Shown here one piece after another: positions 1 to 9,286 of a stretch of DNA of 64,000 bases (position 1 is the stretch's first letter; every line of letters begins with the position of its first letter). The stretch comes from Sipunculus nudus (taxonomy: Eukaryota; Annelida; Sipuncula; Golfingiida; Sipunculidae): NCBI GenBank assembly GCA_026874595.1, contig CM049319.1, forward strand, positions 20,881,601 through 20,945,600, written 5' to 3'. The position numbers were made by a program, and so were the translations under genes. The notes beneath the pieces were generated by a model, which had not been told where the DNA came from, searched no databases, and saw nothing but the letters and a program-made list of their open reading frames with translations.

Positions 1-1105
1 ATTTGAAAATACCAGCTGATCTAACTTTGGTCATTGACAGCGAATACTACCTGGAAGGGTGCTCCTGCCAATTATTGTTTGCATCTGTCATCTTTACACT
101 GTACCTGTCAAGTGCAACTTTGTGCAAAATGGAACTCCTCCATCTATTCAAAGGCTTGAATATGTCAAGCAAAGGAAGGGTGAGGCAGAACTTGCCCAAG
201 TTGACTGGTTGTCGCAATGTCATTCTCAGCTTGGACAGAATGACAGCTGTGTGAGCATTGTCACCTCTGGTGACATAGATGCTGTGCCCATTCATTTGTT
301 TGCCATCAGTAGGTTGTGGCCTAGGAGACAAGATGGAAAATTTTGTAACTCTGTCTTTGTACTGTTGCAGAAACCAAAGAGAATATGGGACATTTATAAC
401 ATCACCGGTATACTGGAGTTTCTTGAAAACCATCTGCAAGACCGCCAGATTGGTGTGAAAGTTGCAGTCACACTCTGTATGGGTGGAAATGATTTCCTGC
501 CCAAATTCTATGGGATATCCCATGAAAAAATGCTGCTCCAGGTGATACAGAATGACCATTTCAAAGAAAATTTGATCTGTACGAGTCGTGACAAAGTCAG
601 CCTTGATCCCGGTGTTTTCATAGACCTTATCAAACACTTATATTGCCCAAAAAGGAAACAGCCACAAGACATGGATTTTGATGAGGTGAGGAAATTAACT
701 ATTATGACACAAAATACAGGAGAGTATAGAAACCCACAGATGTGGCTTCCACCAATGAGCTGTCTCACTCAAGTTACCAAACTAGTGGAGCTTCAAATTG
801 AATACCTGGAGACTGTTGGCTGTCATGATGCTTCACTTCCCGATTTTCTAGGCAAAGGTTGTCTTAAGAAAACAAGTGCAGGAAAAATTGAATATGACTT
901 TGGGTCCGAGTCGTACAAAATTCTCAGCCAAGATCAACAAGAGCCAAGTTCAATAAATACAACACAAAAGACATTTTTAATTCCACAGGTGGTATCCAGT
1001 CAGGTCAAGAGAAAAGCTCCTGTCACTCCACAAAAGGGCACAAGAAGAAAAAGAATTTTGACATCTACACCAAAATATAAATTAAAACATGATGATAACT
1101 CATAA
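1..1105 (+). pseudogene. 3' end of transposon protein: XPG/FEN-like nuclease domain, frameshifted
   Basis: The 5' end lies outside the window. The reading frame from base 3 matches the nuclease domain of the complete copies (for example 52905-54002). At about base 73 one base is missing compared with the other three copies, so the frame jumps and resumes as an open frame from about 75 to the stop at 1103-1105. The resumed frame keeps the conserved acidic blocks GEAELAQ, SGDIDAVP and GGNDFLP, which match the XPG I-region and the following acidic motif of flap endonucleases. A basic tail (TPQKGTRRKR) follows and could bind DNA or act as a nuclear localisation signal. This copy should not make an intact nuclease unless the base is a sequencing error. 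Confidence 0.8.
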
Positions 1106-2390
1106 TTAGACTTTCATGATGATCAGATTGACCTTATGGGATCATTCAAGGTCAACTTTTATTGCATAAAAAGCTCATATTGTATATACCACTCCCTACT
1201 GCAGATAAACTATGCCAACAGCATTGAACAGACACAAGATTGAAAAGGGATACTATGATAAAGATGTTCAACATGCCCAATGACACTCCAGACAGAAGTA
1301 AACATATCAAAGCCAGAAAACAGTTTGCAATCGGCTGCATGGTTTCACAGAAGTGAAACGTAGCAGTAGAAGTAATTATAGATTTTTTTCCTAACACAAC
1401 AAATGAAATTAATCTTACAATCAATTTTGTCATAATATGTTGAATTTATTATTATTAGCTTGGGGGCTTATCATGATTGATATTAAAATGACACCTACTT
1501 ATCATATTCATGAATATATTAAGTACACTGTATGTAATGGGTGTACTGAAATTGTGACTGAAATGTCTTTTTCAATATGCACTCGCCTGGTTTGTATTTA
1601 GTTATCAGATTAAAAAAAAAACTGTAAAACAGATAAGTTGTGTTGTAAAAATATTTGTTTCTCAGGAATTTTCCCAGAAAAGGGTTTCCGCGTGCAATGT
1701 TCTATTCACAATTTTGCTGGCAGAAAACTATTGGAAGTTAAAAATCAGGTTATTAGATTACATTCTGTCTGTAAAAATTAAACTATGACCATTTAAATCT
1801 AAATAGTAATTCCTTATATTACTTCTAGAAATATGGTGATTTGAACCTAGTGAAAAGTTAGTAATGTCTGCAAATTAACTGTTCGTGATTGTGGCAATAT
1901 AAAAAAAACTTATTCTAAAGCCATAAGAATTTTAGTGCAGATGTTAAGAGGCCTATTTGGTTTGTGTGGTGCCTATGTGACAAAACAACCACCAAACAAA
2001 ATAGAACAAACGTGTTTCGTTTGACAGATCCCATTTGATAATATGAATTAAGCACAAAAGTGAGTTTATTATAGCATTACAGTTCATATTTACACTTTAA
2101 AACAAGAGAGTTATAAATACATAAGTACATGTATTTAATATTGATTTTGTGTTTTATCTGTATTTTATAAGAGGAATATACTGAAGGTTTGATTGCTGCC
2201 ACACAATTATATTTTAACAGTTTTGCTCTTTGCATGTATGTCAAATAAATAGGCCTGCTGTATTTTGCATCTTTATTATTACATTTTTTTTTTTGTTAAA
2301 AAATGCACTAATTTATATTTTGTACTCTTATTATTTTTTCTATTATTATTTTGCAACTAGAATTAAGCTATATTCTGTAGCATTATACTG
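1106..2390. other. AT-rich 3' region of transposon, non-coding
   Basis: Lies between the nuclease stop codon and the right terminal inverted repeat. It is AT-rich with homopolymer runs (T-run near 2284). Small open frames here, such as the minus-strand one at 1152-1433, have no recognisable protein character. An AATAAA at about 2246 could be a polyadenylation signal but is far from the stop codon. No gene is supported. Confidence 0.6.
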
Positions 2391-2556
2391 CACTGTGTAA
2401 ATATGATAGCAGCACGTAAATCTGCTGAACCCCACAGACCAGGGCAAACACTTTATCAGGGCAATTAATCAACCCCGGGCTCCATGCATGACAGTCTGCT
2501 GTAACCTGACCCCCAGCTCAAGTTGAGCTGGTATTCTGGAAAAATGTGCTGGACTG
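2391..2556. repeat. Right terminal inverted repeat of the first (truncated) inner transposon
   Basis: Reverse complement of the left terminus at 11844-12009, 166 bp, with a few mismatches. The outermost bases read inward as CAGTCCAGCACATTTGTCCA in intact copies. CACA follows at 2557-2560, the same tetranucleotide that flanks the complete copies. Confidence 0.85.
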
Positions 2557-2936
2557 CACATGCCCCGCTGATTATAACGGGCTATTATCTAAGTCTAAGC
2601 TGGCCGATGAGCGTGTCTCTGCCCAACAGGCTGCGGTCGCCCCGGGCTAGTGGTCGTGATACGGCTAATTAATTACGGGCTATTATCTAAGTCCAAGCTG
2701 GGCGATGAGCGTGTCATCTGCTCAACGGGCCGCGGTCGCCACGGGCCAGTGGTCGTGATACGGGGGCTCATTTGAAGGTCGGGACCAAAAAAAGGTGGTC
2801 GTTGGTCGTGATAGCGGGGTGGTCGTGTTAACGAAGTTTTTTTATATGATAATTTATATTAGACAATTCTGGGACCAAGAAAAGTGGTCGTGTTAGCGGA
2901 GTGGTCATGTTAACGGGGTGGTCGTCTTGCGGGAGT

Positions 2937-2941
<5 letters not shown>
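2557..2941. mobile_element. Right end of outer (host) transposon
   Basis: GC-richer DNA that begins with the CACA target duplicate and ends at a 26-bp terminus, the inverted counterpart of the one at 11326. The terminal zone carries several degenerate copies of a GTGGTCGTGTTAGCGG-like motif, which also occur inside the left end. It includes the 98-bp tandem repeat at 2577-2772. No open coding frame remains. Confidence 0.7.
2577..2772 (+). repeat. 98-bp tandem repeat, two copies
   Basis: Starts at 2577 and again at 2675 with ACGGGCTATTATCTAAGTC. Each copy ends in a GTGGTCGTGATACGG segment. Equivalent pairs are at 20241 and 55473; three copies occur at 37941. Confidence 0.85.

Positions 2942-3000
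<59 letters not shown>
2941..3000. repeat. TA microsatellite at outer-element border
   Basis: Perfect TA dinucleotide run directly after the outer terminus. Its counterparts at 20605, 38403 and 55837 differ in length. Confidence 0.9.
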
Positions 3001-3025
3001 AAACAGACTTAAATTAAGGAATGGT

Positions 3026-3232
3026 GTGACTGGAGTAGCCCTTGGAAGTTTTAAATCCTATCTCTCAGACCGTACACAATCCGTCCTGGTTGGGTTTGAG
3101 ACGTCAGATAGCGTACGTACCACTCAAATATGGAGTACCAATGATGTTTGTGTTGGGTTCAATTCATTTTACATTTATCCCATATTTGCTGGTGACGGAG
3201 AGGTTTTCCTGATGAAGCGGTTGTTCGATTAA
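3026..3232 (+). pseudogene. Non-LTR retrotransposon reverse transcriptase fragment
   Basis: The short frame contains GVALGSFKSYLSDRTQSVLVG, less its first residue, followed by TSDSVRTTQ. This closely resembles the stretch just before the GVPQGS motif in CR1/Jockey-type LINE reverse transcriptases, where the substrate-facing segment reads W-F-x-S-Y-L-x-x-R-x-Q. The similarity stops after TTQ: the expected GVPQGS is absent and the following residues look random. It is a fossil of about 30 codons with no start, no catalytic YADD box and no neighbouring RT sequence. The same fragment is present in all four units. Confidence 0.65.
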
Positions 3233-3568
3233 AGTATTGGTTCATTTAAGGCGGGACAATACAGATGCCCACGTAGATATTCAAACAAACATGTAAAACA
3301 ATATTTTTTGAATTTTGTGTGCAGGCCAATAACTTCCACTAGACCCATAAATGTATAGTAGGAACGATAATGGCATCAGTAGGTTTTCATTAGATTTACA
3401 CCGGCAAATATTCAATATACCTTGTATGATAAGGAGGAGAGATGAGGTGAGAAATAATAAACAAGGATGTGTGGTAAATATAACTTCTTAAAGGTAGTAA
3501 ACATTTCAGGTCCCGCTGGGAAATGGTACACGCGCGTATATGTACATATACGCGCGTATACGCGTATA

Positions 3569-3640
<72 letters not shown>

Positions 3641-3801
3641 CATATAGATGATAGCTCATGTTGTGTGTTCTGATTATATCACCAAAATAAAATGAATTGA
3701 ACCCAAAACAAACCCCTTTGGTACTCCATATTTCGGTGGTACGTACGCTATCTGACGTCTCAAACCTAACCAGGACGGATTTTGTACGGTCTGAAAGATG
3801 T
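3059..3801. repeat. Inverted repeat built from the RT fragment (112-bp arms)
   Basis: Bases 3059-3170 recur as reverse complement at 3690-3801 with scattered mismatches, separated by 519 bp that include a TA-rich tract. The right arm abuts the start of the giant palindrome. Both arms carry the CGTACGTACC/GGTACGTACG stretch. Confidence 0.8.
3529..3640. repeat. Alternating purine-pyrimidine tract (CGCGTATA then TA runs)
   Basis: Repeated GCGCGTATA blocks lead into two TA runs split by GATT. Equivalent tracts at about 21189, 38995 and 56404 vary in TA length. Such sequence can adopt Z-form or cruciform structures; no gene is present. Confidence 0.7.
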
Positions 3802-4264
3802 ATTTAGTTAATAATCATTTGTGTGGATCCATGATTCATTTACTCAAGTTAATCTGTTGTCTTATTAGATTAAGATTGAAGGTCCAAGGAGAATGATCTC
3901 TGTCTGCCTATATTTTAGTCTCCACAGTCGGGCGCCAATTGAAAAGTGTGAATTTTTTAATCAATGTACACATCAGTTCCCAAAAGTGACCTCCAATGGA
4001 GTAATGAGGCATAAGCCTTATTCCTTAGAATGAACCCAAACCTTAACCTGCATAATATTTTAGTAATTTATTACAATAAATATCTGACTTTTTATATTTT
4101 TTTACAATACTAAAACCCATTGATGACGTCCAAAGTCATTGTATACATGGTCACATGCTCCAACAACTACTTTAAAAAGCTCCAGATTAGTTGTTTAGTG
4201 TCATAAATATGCTAAAAAATGTTACTGTCAGTGTGAGGCTACCAACCTATAACAGTTGTCATGT

Positions 4265-4278
4265 CACGTGGCCACGTG
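4265..4278. promoter_or_regulatory. Double E-box palindrome CACGTGGCCACGTG
   Basis: A perfect 14-bp palindrome holding two CACGTG E-boxes of the bHLH type. It is conserved in the opposite arm at 10815-10828 and in every unit, although the surroundings have diverged. A binding role is inference only. Confidence 0.35.
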
Positions 4279-4384
4279 GTTCGTAAAAATCAGAAGATTG
4301 CAAAATATGCAATCTTTCAGGCTGATACGTCAAACCACTCCTGAGATATGAATGATATTTGCCAAGACATGAATGGAGGTAACG

Positions 4385-5015
4385 CAAAACGGGTGTAGTT
4401 GTCACCTCCAGTACTGTATTAAAAAAGAATCCAACAGCTATGGACATGAAAATTACCAGCCGATACGATACACTTACTTTGTTATGTGCATGGGTGAATA
4501 CTATGAAAGCGCGATTGTAGGTGGCGCCTAAGGTCTTCTGTACGACAGAGCTATTCAGGATGGATGTACATATCAAGCAACTCATGTGTTATATGTGTCT
4601 ACCAAACTAAATGCACGACTGGACCTCAGACAAAAACGATTGTAGGTTGCGCGATCAGTGTACGTGAAAAAAAAACTATTTTCAATTAATATGAAAATTT
4701 CGAACCACTCCTGATGAACGTTAATCGATGAATTCTTCAAAAAAATAATGTAGGTGGCGCCATCTATCTTGTGTTCGAGAAAGCCGTCACCACCCTGCAA
4801 ACTTTGAAATGTTCAGATATTTGTGATTTTCACCCAAAACAGACGCATGGATGAACGCAACGGATAAACGATTGTAGGAAGTGCTACCAGATAAATAAGA
4901 TCTTTGACATGCAAAATTTCAGGAAAACACATCAAACGGATTCTGATAAATGAAAACAGATGCATGCATGGATATCATGAAAAAAAACGGTTATATCAGG
5001 CGCCACCTAACTTCG
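4385..5015. repeat. Diverged tandem repeat, period about 120 bp
   Basis: A core resembling ATTGTAGGTGGCGCC recurs near 4394, 4516, 4641, 4749, 4873 and 4995, giving steps of 108-125 bp. Between cores, a second motif (AAATTTCxxxCCACTCCTGA-like) recurs less regularly. Monomers are strongly diverged. The mirrored array is in the right arm at about 10220-10770. It looks like an old satellite embedded in the duplicated segment. Confidence 0.6.
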
Positions 5016-5706
5016 TCACCGAAAAGGTACCCCTGTGACCCTATAAAGATTATTCCGTCCAGCGGTTACATAGATCTTCGTTAACGAACGCCGCTGAAAA
5101 CAAAGATGGAAGGGATTGATTTAAATAAGACAAATATTTCTCAGTTTTGTTCAGTGATGGAAAAGGTTTATATAAAATATTTTTGTACATGAGGAAATAT
5201 TAAAGGTTTTTCTTTTTACTTAACGAAAATGATACCGTAATCCATGGTAAACCGTTTCATGAAGATCAGTTTTGCTAAAGGAAGATCCACTGTAAATTAG
5301 TTTATTCTGAAGATGTACGGAGTATACTGTAATAATACCATTATCCCTCCCTCATCTGTAAAGTAGGTTTTTGTTTATTCTTTTTTCATTTTGTTAATTA
5401 GCATTTCAAAATAACACTAAACACATTTGATTTTCCCTGTGCTAAGGTTCATGAATTTACAAAATCGTCCAGTACAACAATGATAACGGCTGGTATCATA
5501 ATAAGGTTAGGACAACATTTCATTAAAACCGAAAATGATCACGGAGGCCCACGTCTATTCTTCCCTTTGTAAAATGAAGTAATTTGATCCTAGTGTTCTT
5601 GGCTGATAAGTGTTTATAAGATTTTTAGTTTTATTACTTATCCCATAATTTAGTTATAAAGCTAAGATTCCATCTAAACGTCGATTCGTTTTGTGAAGCA
5701 GGCATT

Positions 5707-5783
5707 CCGCATGCCGGATCCGTACGTATGGAATTCTACATTATTTGTTCAGTCAATATCGATTTTATCCGCATGCCGGATCC
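5707..5783 (+). repeat. Two direct copies of CCGCATGCCGGATCC, 62 bp apart
   Basis: Identical 15-mers at 5707-5721 and 5769-5783, each followed by a TATGGAAT or TTATGGAAT segment. A degenerate pair is found in the right arm near 9430-9490. They mark a short tandem duplication that predates the palindrome. Confidence 0.55.
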
Positions 5784-5903
5784 AAACATTATGGAATGTT
5801 AGTTAACTTTCACATATTTTCAGATCGCGCACTTAATGCCAGTCTAGACAGAGAGGAAAACACGAGAAGAGAGCGGGTTCATTTGTCATAGGATTAGCCT
5901 AGA

Positions 5904-5907
<4 letters not shown>

Positions 5908-5947
<40 letters not shown>

Positions 5948-6000
5948 ATATATATATACACATACATATACATATATATACATATATATATATATATATA
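5908..6000. repeat. Compound TC/TA microsatellite
   Basis: A (TC)n run changes into TA/CA repeats. Counterparts at 23559 and 41379 differ in length; the unit 4 counterpart at 59026 has lost the TC part because of a sequence switch between arms. Dipeptide-like open frames across it are artefacts of the repeat. Confidence 0.9.
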
Positions 6001-6348
6001 AGGAGACAGTATATACATGTATCATTACATGCGAAGTTAGGTATTATCCTTATTCAGATATTAAAAATATATGCAAAAACAGCTCCTCCACAAGTATAGA
6101 TGACCTTTTATTCATGTGTGCTGTGAATAAGTGGCAAGTGTCTCTCAACTAGCCTCTGTTACTCATATATTCCCTCATATCACAATGTGCTCTTTGTTGT
6201 TGTAATATAACATTACATGTGACATTTAAATATACATATCTGAGACACATGAAAAAATACATTATTACCCAAACGCCTTTCTCAGTTTGAATGTTCTGCA
6301 ATGTGAACACTTTAACGATATGCACTGTTAAAAAAAAATTTAGCGTTT

Positions 6349-7341
6349 TTATGGCCAGTCAAATCTTCTGTTGAGCAATGCGTATAATTTCTCATTGAAA
6401 GGATGATAGTAAGCTCTCATCTGCTTTAGAAGACTTTCATTGACAGTAGCATGCTTGACTCCTTTCAGTGCTCCCATACACTTTTCCTCGCCGTCCTTCC
6501 TATAGCAATAAAACCCCTTTTCCTCACTGTAAAATATCATACTTGAGTCAAACCTGCGAGGAATGTCCAGAAACTCTTCGACTTTCGCTAGTTCCACCAG
6601 CGGGTTTTTAATGAACAGGGCAGAATCTAATATCAGAAACTGATTCATGGGGAAATACTTAAAATAAGGCAGGAAACAAAGGTAGTAAATACCGAATTTG
6701 ATTATTTCCGTGTTGAGATTGAGCTGTGTCCGATTATCCTGGTAACATATAGCGTCTTCTATGGTTTTATTTCTCCAGTATGGGCGGGCCGCACGCCACA
6801 TTGAAAAATGTGATATGGCTCTTTGGACTGGATCCCTTAATATTAAAATTAGTTTAATATTTGGAGTTACCGCATGTAGTTTTTGCGCATTAGCATAGGA
6901 GCCATCCCCACAAAACCCTCCGGCAGCTGTCATTGTTATCTGGTCTTCTCGTGACAGAGGCATGAGAGACCGGTACCAGTCTATGCCTTTAGTCACTGCG
7001 TCTCGGTAGGTATGAAAGCCGATTGGTGCCTGTACAATGTTAGGATGGAGTCTTAGAAAGGTTTCCATAGTTTGAGTTCCTCCTTTCATTGCTCCTAAGA
7101 CATGTGCTTGAGGAAGACGTTTCATCAATGTAGATTTAGATGCATAATGTAATGACGTGTTTGGAGACGAGGAAATTTCTTCTTGAACAACTTTTTCTCC
7201 GCCTTTACGAGCCGATATAGCTTCTTTTATTCCTGTTGCACTTCTAACCAGTGATGGATACGTTTCTTCATACATAAATAGCCAGAGGACCAAACAAAAT
7301 ACGCTTACCAGAACACACAGTCTATACGGTCTCTGAACCAT
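6349..7341 (-). CDS. Golgi-type carbohydrate sulfotransferase, HS3ST-like (unit 1)
   Basis: An uninterrupted 330-codon frame, type II membrane topology: short N-terminal cytoplasmic stretch, hydrophobic segment at residues 7-23, then a lumenal domain. PAPS-binding motifs are GAMKGGTQT (83-91, 5'-phosphosulfate loop) and LILRDPVQRAIS (166-177, 3'-phosphate). A late GFYCYRKDGEEKC segment (277-288) supplies the paired cysteines and matches heparan-sulfate 3-O-sulfotransferases, as does the final FDWP. Four N-glycosylation sequons (61, 191, 203, 301). Length fits the family (about 300-400). Oddities: where vertebrate enzymes have a catalytic glutamate before H-F-F-D, this protein reads GFHTYRD, and the EKTP-like segment is replaced by FCGDGSYAN, so substrate or activity may differ. 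Start chosen at the first ATG before the membrane segment. Intronless; neighbours are only repeats. Confidence 0.82.
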   Translation of the reverse strand: MVQRPYRLCVLVSVFCLVLWLFMYEETYPSLVRSATGIKEAISARKGGEKVVQEEISSSPNTSLHYASKSTLMKRLPQAHVLGAMKGGTQTMETFLRLHPNIVQAPIGFHTYRDAVTKGIDWYRSLMPLSREDQITMTAAGGFCGDGSYANAQKLHAVTPNIKLILILRDPVQRAISHFSMWRAARPYWRNKTIEDAICYQDNRTQLNLNTEIIKFGIYYLCFLPYFKYFPMNQFLILDSALFIKNPLVELAKVEEFLDIPRRFDSSMIFYSEEKGFYCYRKDGEEKCMGALKGVKHATVNESLLKQMRAYYHPFNEKLYALLNRRFDWP

Positions 7342-7965
7342 TATGGCTGCCCTTTCGCAACGATGACCAAAGATGATATTGTCAGTCTTCGTACCAGGAA
7401 TATAGGAACATAATATGTATATACGTCAATACATATATCATATATAAGGTTTCGCTTGCTCTTGTTTCGATATATGATGCTACTAAAAAGAAACAGCACC
7501 CTCATGAATTTAGTGGTTTATAGCCAAGTTTAAGTTTGGCTCTTAAATCAATATCTTTATTTATTACAGCCATTCACGTGTAGACAACATTATACGATTT
7601 CTGTCTGCCTGTGTACATGTGTATCTGCAAGAGCGAGTACATAGTAATGACAGAGACCAGGAAATAGAATAAACGAATCTTTTTATAAGTTCACCCTACC
7701 TAGTGTACAATAATGCTCTACTATATTAGTAAAATTACGAAGTTATATGAGCATATCCGGAGCGCTTACATTCGTTTCACTCTGGTGCATCTTCGGGCGG
7801 GGATAGGGGAAGTGCTATCTGAGAATCCATAATTAAAAAAAGTGTGGACAGTATTTGCCTGAAAGTTCAATTTGACTGATGACTATCACTCAGGTACCCT
7901 TACGCCACGTAAGTAAAGAAAATTATGATGTTCTGTGATTGCAGCTTAAATTATAACAAACTACC

Positions 7966-8058
7966 CACAGACGAAGTGGGCGGGACTGTTGGAGGAGGAA
8001 TCCCCCTGCCCCGTGTGGACATTTATTAAAATACATACAATAAATTGTCATTTCTGTT
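7966..8058. other. Spacer at the centre of the palindrome, unit 1
   Basis: 93 bp between TTATAACAAACTACC (7951-7965) and its reverse complement (8059-8073). It is GC-richer in its first half (GAAGTGGGCGGGAC, then CCCCCTGCCCCG) and AT-rich in its second. It contains no coding signal. Confidence 0.8.
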
Positions 8059-8490
8059 GGTAGTTTGTTATAATATAAGCTCTAATCACAGAACATAATT
8101 ACTTGCTTTAATATACGAAGCTTAAGGGTAACTGAGTGATAGTCAACAGTCAAATTGAATTTTCTTGGAAATACTGTCGACATTTTTTTTTACCCATGAA
8201 TGCTCAGATCTCACTTACCCATCCCCCACTCGAAGTAATGGTACTTGACTACCTGATTGACAAACCAGATTTAAAAGAATGTAAGCGCTCCGGATATGCT
8301 AATTTTACTTCATAATTTTCGTACTACTAGAGTAGAGCGTTATTGTAAACTAGGTTGGGGGCGTATTAAAAGATACGTTTATTCTATGTCCTGGCCTCTG
8401 CCATTTCTATGTACTTGCGCTTGCAGATACATATACACACAGGCGGACAAACAGAAAGACAGAAAACGCCGTTATATTGTTCTATACACG

Positions 8491-8890
8491 TTACCAGGAG
8501 AACCGGACACAGCTTAATCTGAACACTGAAATAAGCAAACACGGTATTTACTACCTATGTTTCCTGCCTCATTTCAAGTATTTCCCCATTAATCATTTCC
8601 TGATATTGGATTCTGCTCTATTCGTTAAAAACCCGCTTGTAAACTAGCTTTAGTCGAAGAGTTTCTGGGTATTCTTCGCAGGATTGACTCTTGTCTGATA
8701 TTTTACAGTGAGGGAAAGGGGTTTTATTGCTACAGAAAGGACGGCGAGGAAAAGTGTATGGGAGCTCTGAAAGGGGTAAAACATGCTACTGTCCATGAGA
8801 GTCTTCTCAAGCAGATGAGAGCCTACTAACGTCCTTACAATTAGATATTATACGCATGCATTACTAAACAGAATATTTGACTGGCCCTAG
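8491..8890 (+). pseudogene. Broken 3' half of sulfotransferase in right arm, unit 1
   Basis: Matches the left-arm gene from about residue 201 (the NRTQLNLNTEI region) to the terminal FDWP. The first half, including both cofactor loops, is missing. Several in-frame stops and frameshifts are present, for example a TAG soon after the KNPLV segment and a stop in the region equal to residues 309-312. It cannot encode an enzyme. Confidence 0.85.
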
Positions 8891-9238
8891 AACCGCTACG
8901 TTGCCTTTTTTTTTCAACAGTGCATATCGTAAAAGTGTTCACATTGCAGAAACATTCAAACTGTGAAAGTCGTTTGGGTAATAATGTGTTATTTCATGTA
9001 TCTCAGATATGTATATTCAAATGTCACATGTAATGTTATATTACAAGAAGAAAGAGTACATGGTAATATAAGGGAATATATGAGTAACAGAGACTGGTTG
9101 AGAGACGCCATTTATTCTCAGCACAGATGAATAAAAAAGTTCATCTATAATTTGTGGAGGAGCTGTTTTTACCTATATTTTTAATATCTGAATAAATGAC
9201 TATACTTAACTCCGTATGTAATGAAATATGTATATACT

Positions 9239-9249
9239 CTCTCTCTCTT

Positions 9250-9283
<34 letters not shown>

Positions 9284-9286
9284 CAC
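9239..9286. repeat. TC/TA microsatellite in right arm, unit 1
   Basis: Counterpart of the left-arm tract at 5908; much longer in the later units (26888-26963, 44736-44817, 62313-62397). Confidence 0.85.

Larger units (their letters stand above)
3802..7965. repeat. Left arm of giant palindrome, unit 1
   Basis: Reads as the reverse complement of 8059-11296. Matching landmarks are the CACGTGGCCACGTG site (4265 and 10815), the CGTTCGTTAACGAAG-type segment (about 5080 and 10119), CGGATCC/GCATGC motifs (about 5707 and 9476), the 3' part of the sulfotransferase (6349 and 8890) and TTATAACAAACTACC at 7951. The arm is about 4.2 kb. It exceeds the right arm mainly because the right arm has lost about 0.8 kb of the sulfotransferase and its upstream sequence. 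The match is clearly imperfect, so the duplication is old. Confidence 0.85.

Noticed and set aside
1152-1433. Minus-strand 93-codon frame repeated in every unit
   Set aside because: Its presence in each unit only reflects the tandem duplication; the residues look random and it lies in the transposon 3' region.
2577-2772. Regular repeats that could suggest a CRISPR-like array
   Set aside because: Only two or three 98-bp units without unique spacers, in eukaryotic DNA; ordinary tandem duplication.
6330-6345. A-run next to the sulfotransferase as a retrogene poly(A) tail
   Set aside because: Relative to the minus-strand gene this is a T-run, so it is not a poly(A) tail; no target-site duplication was seen around the gene.
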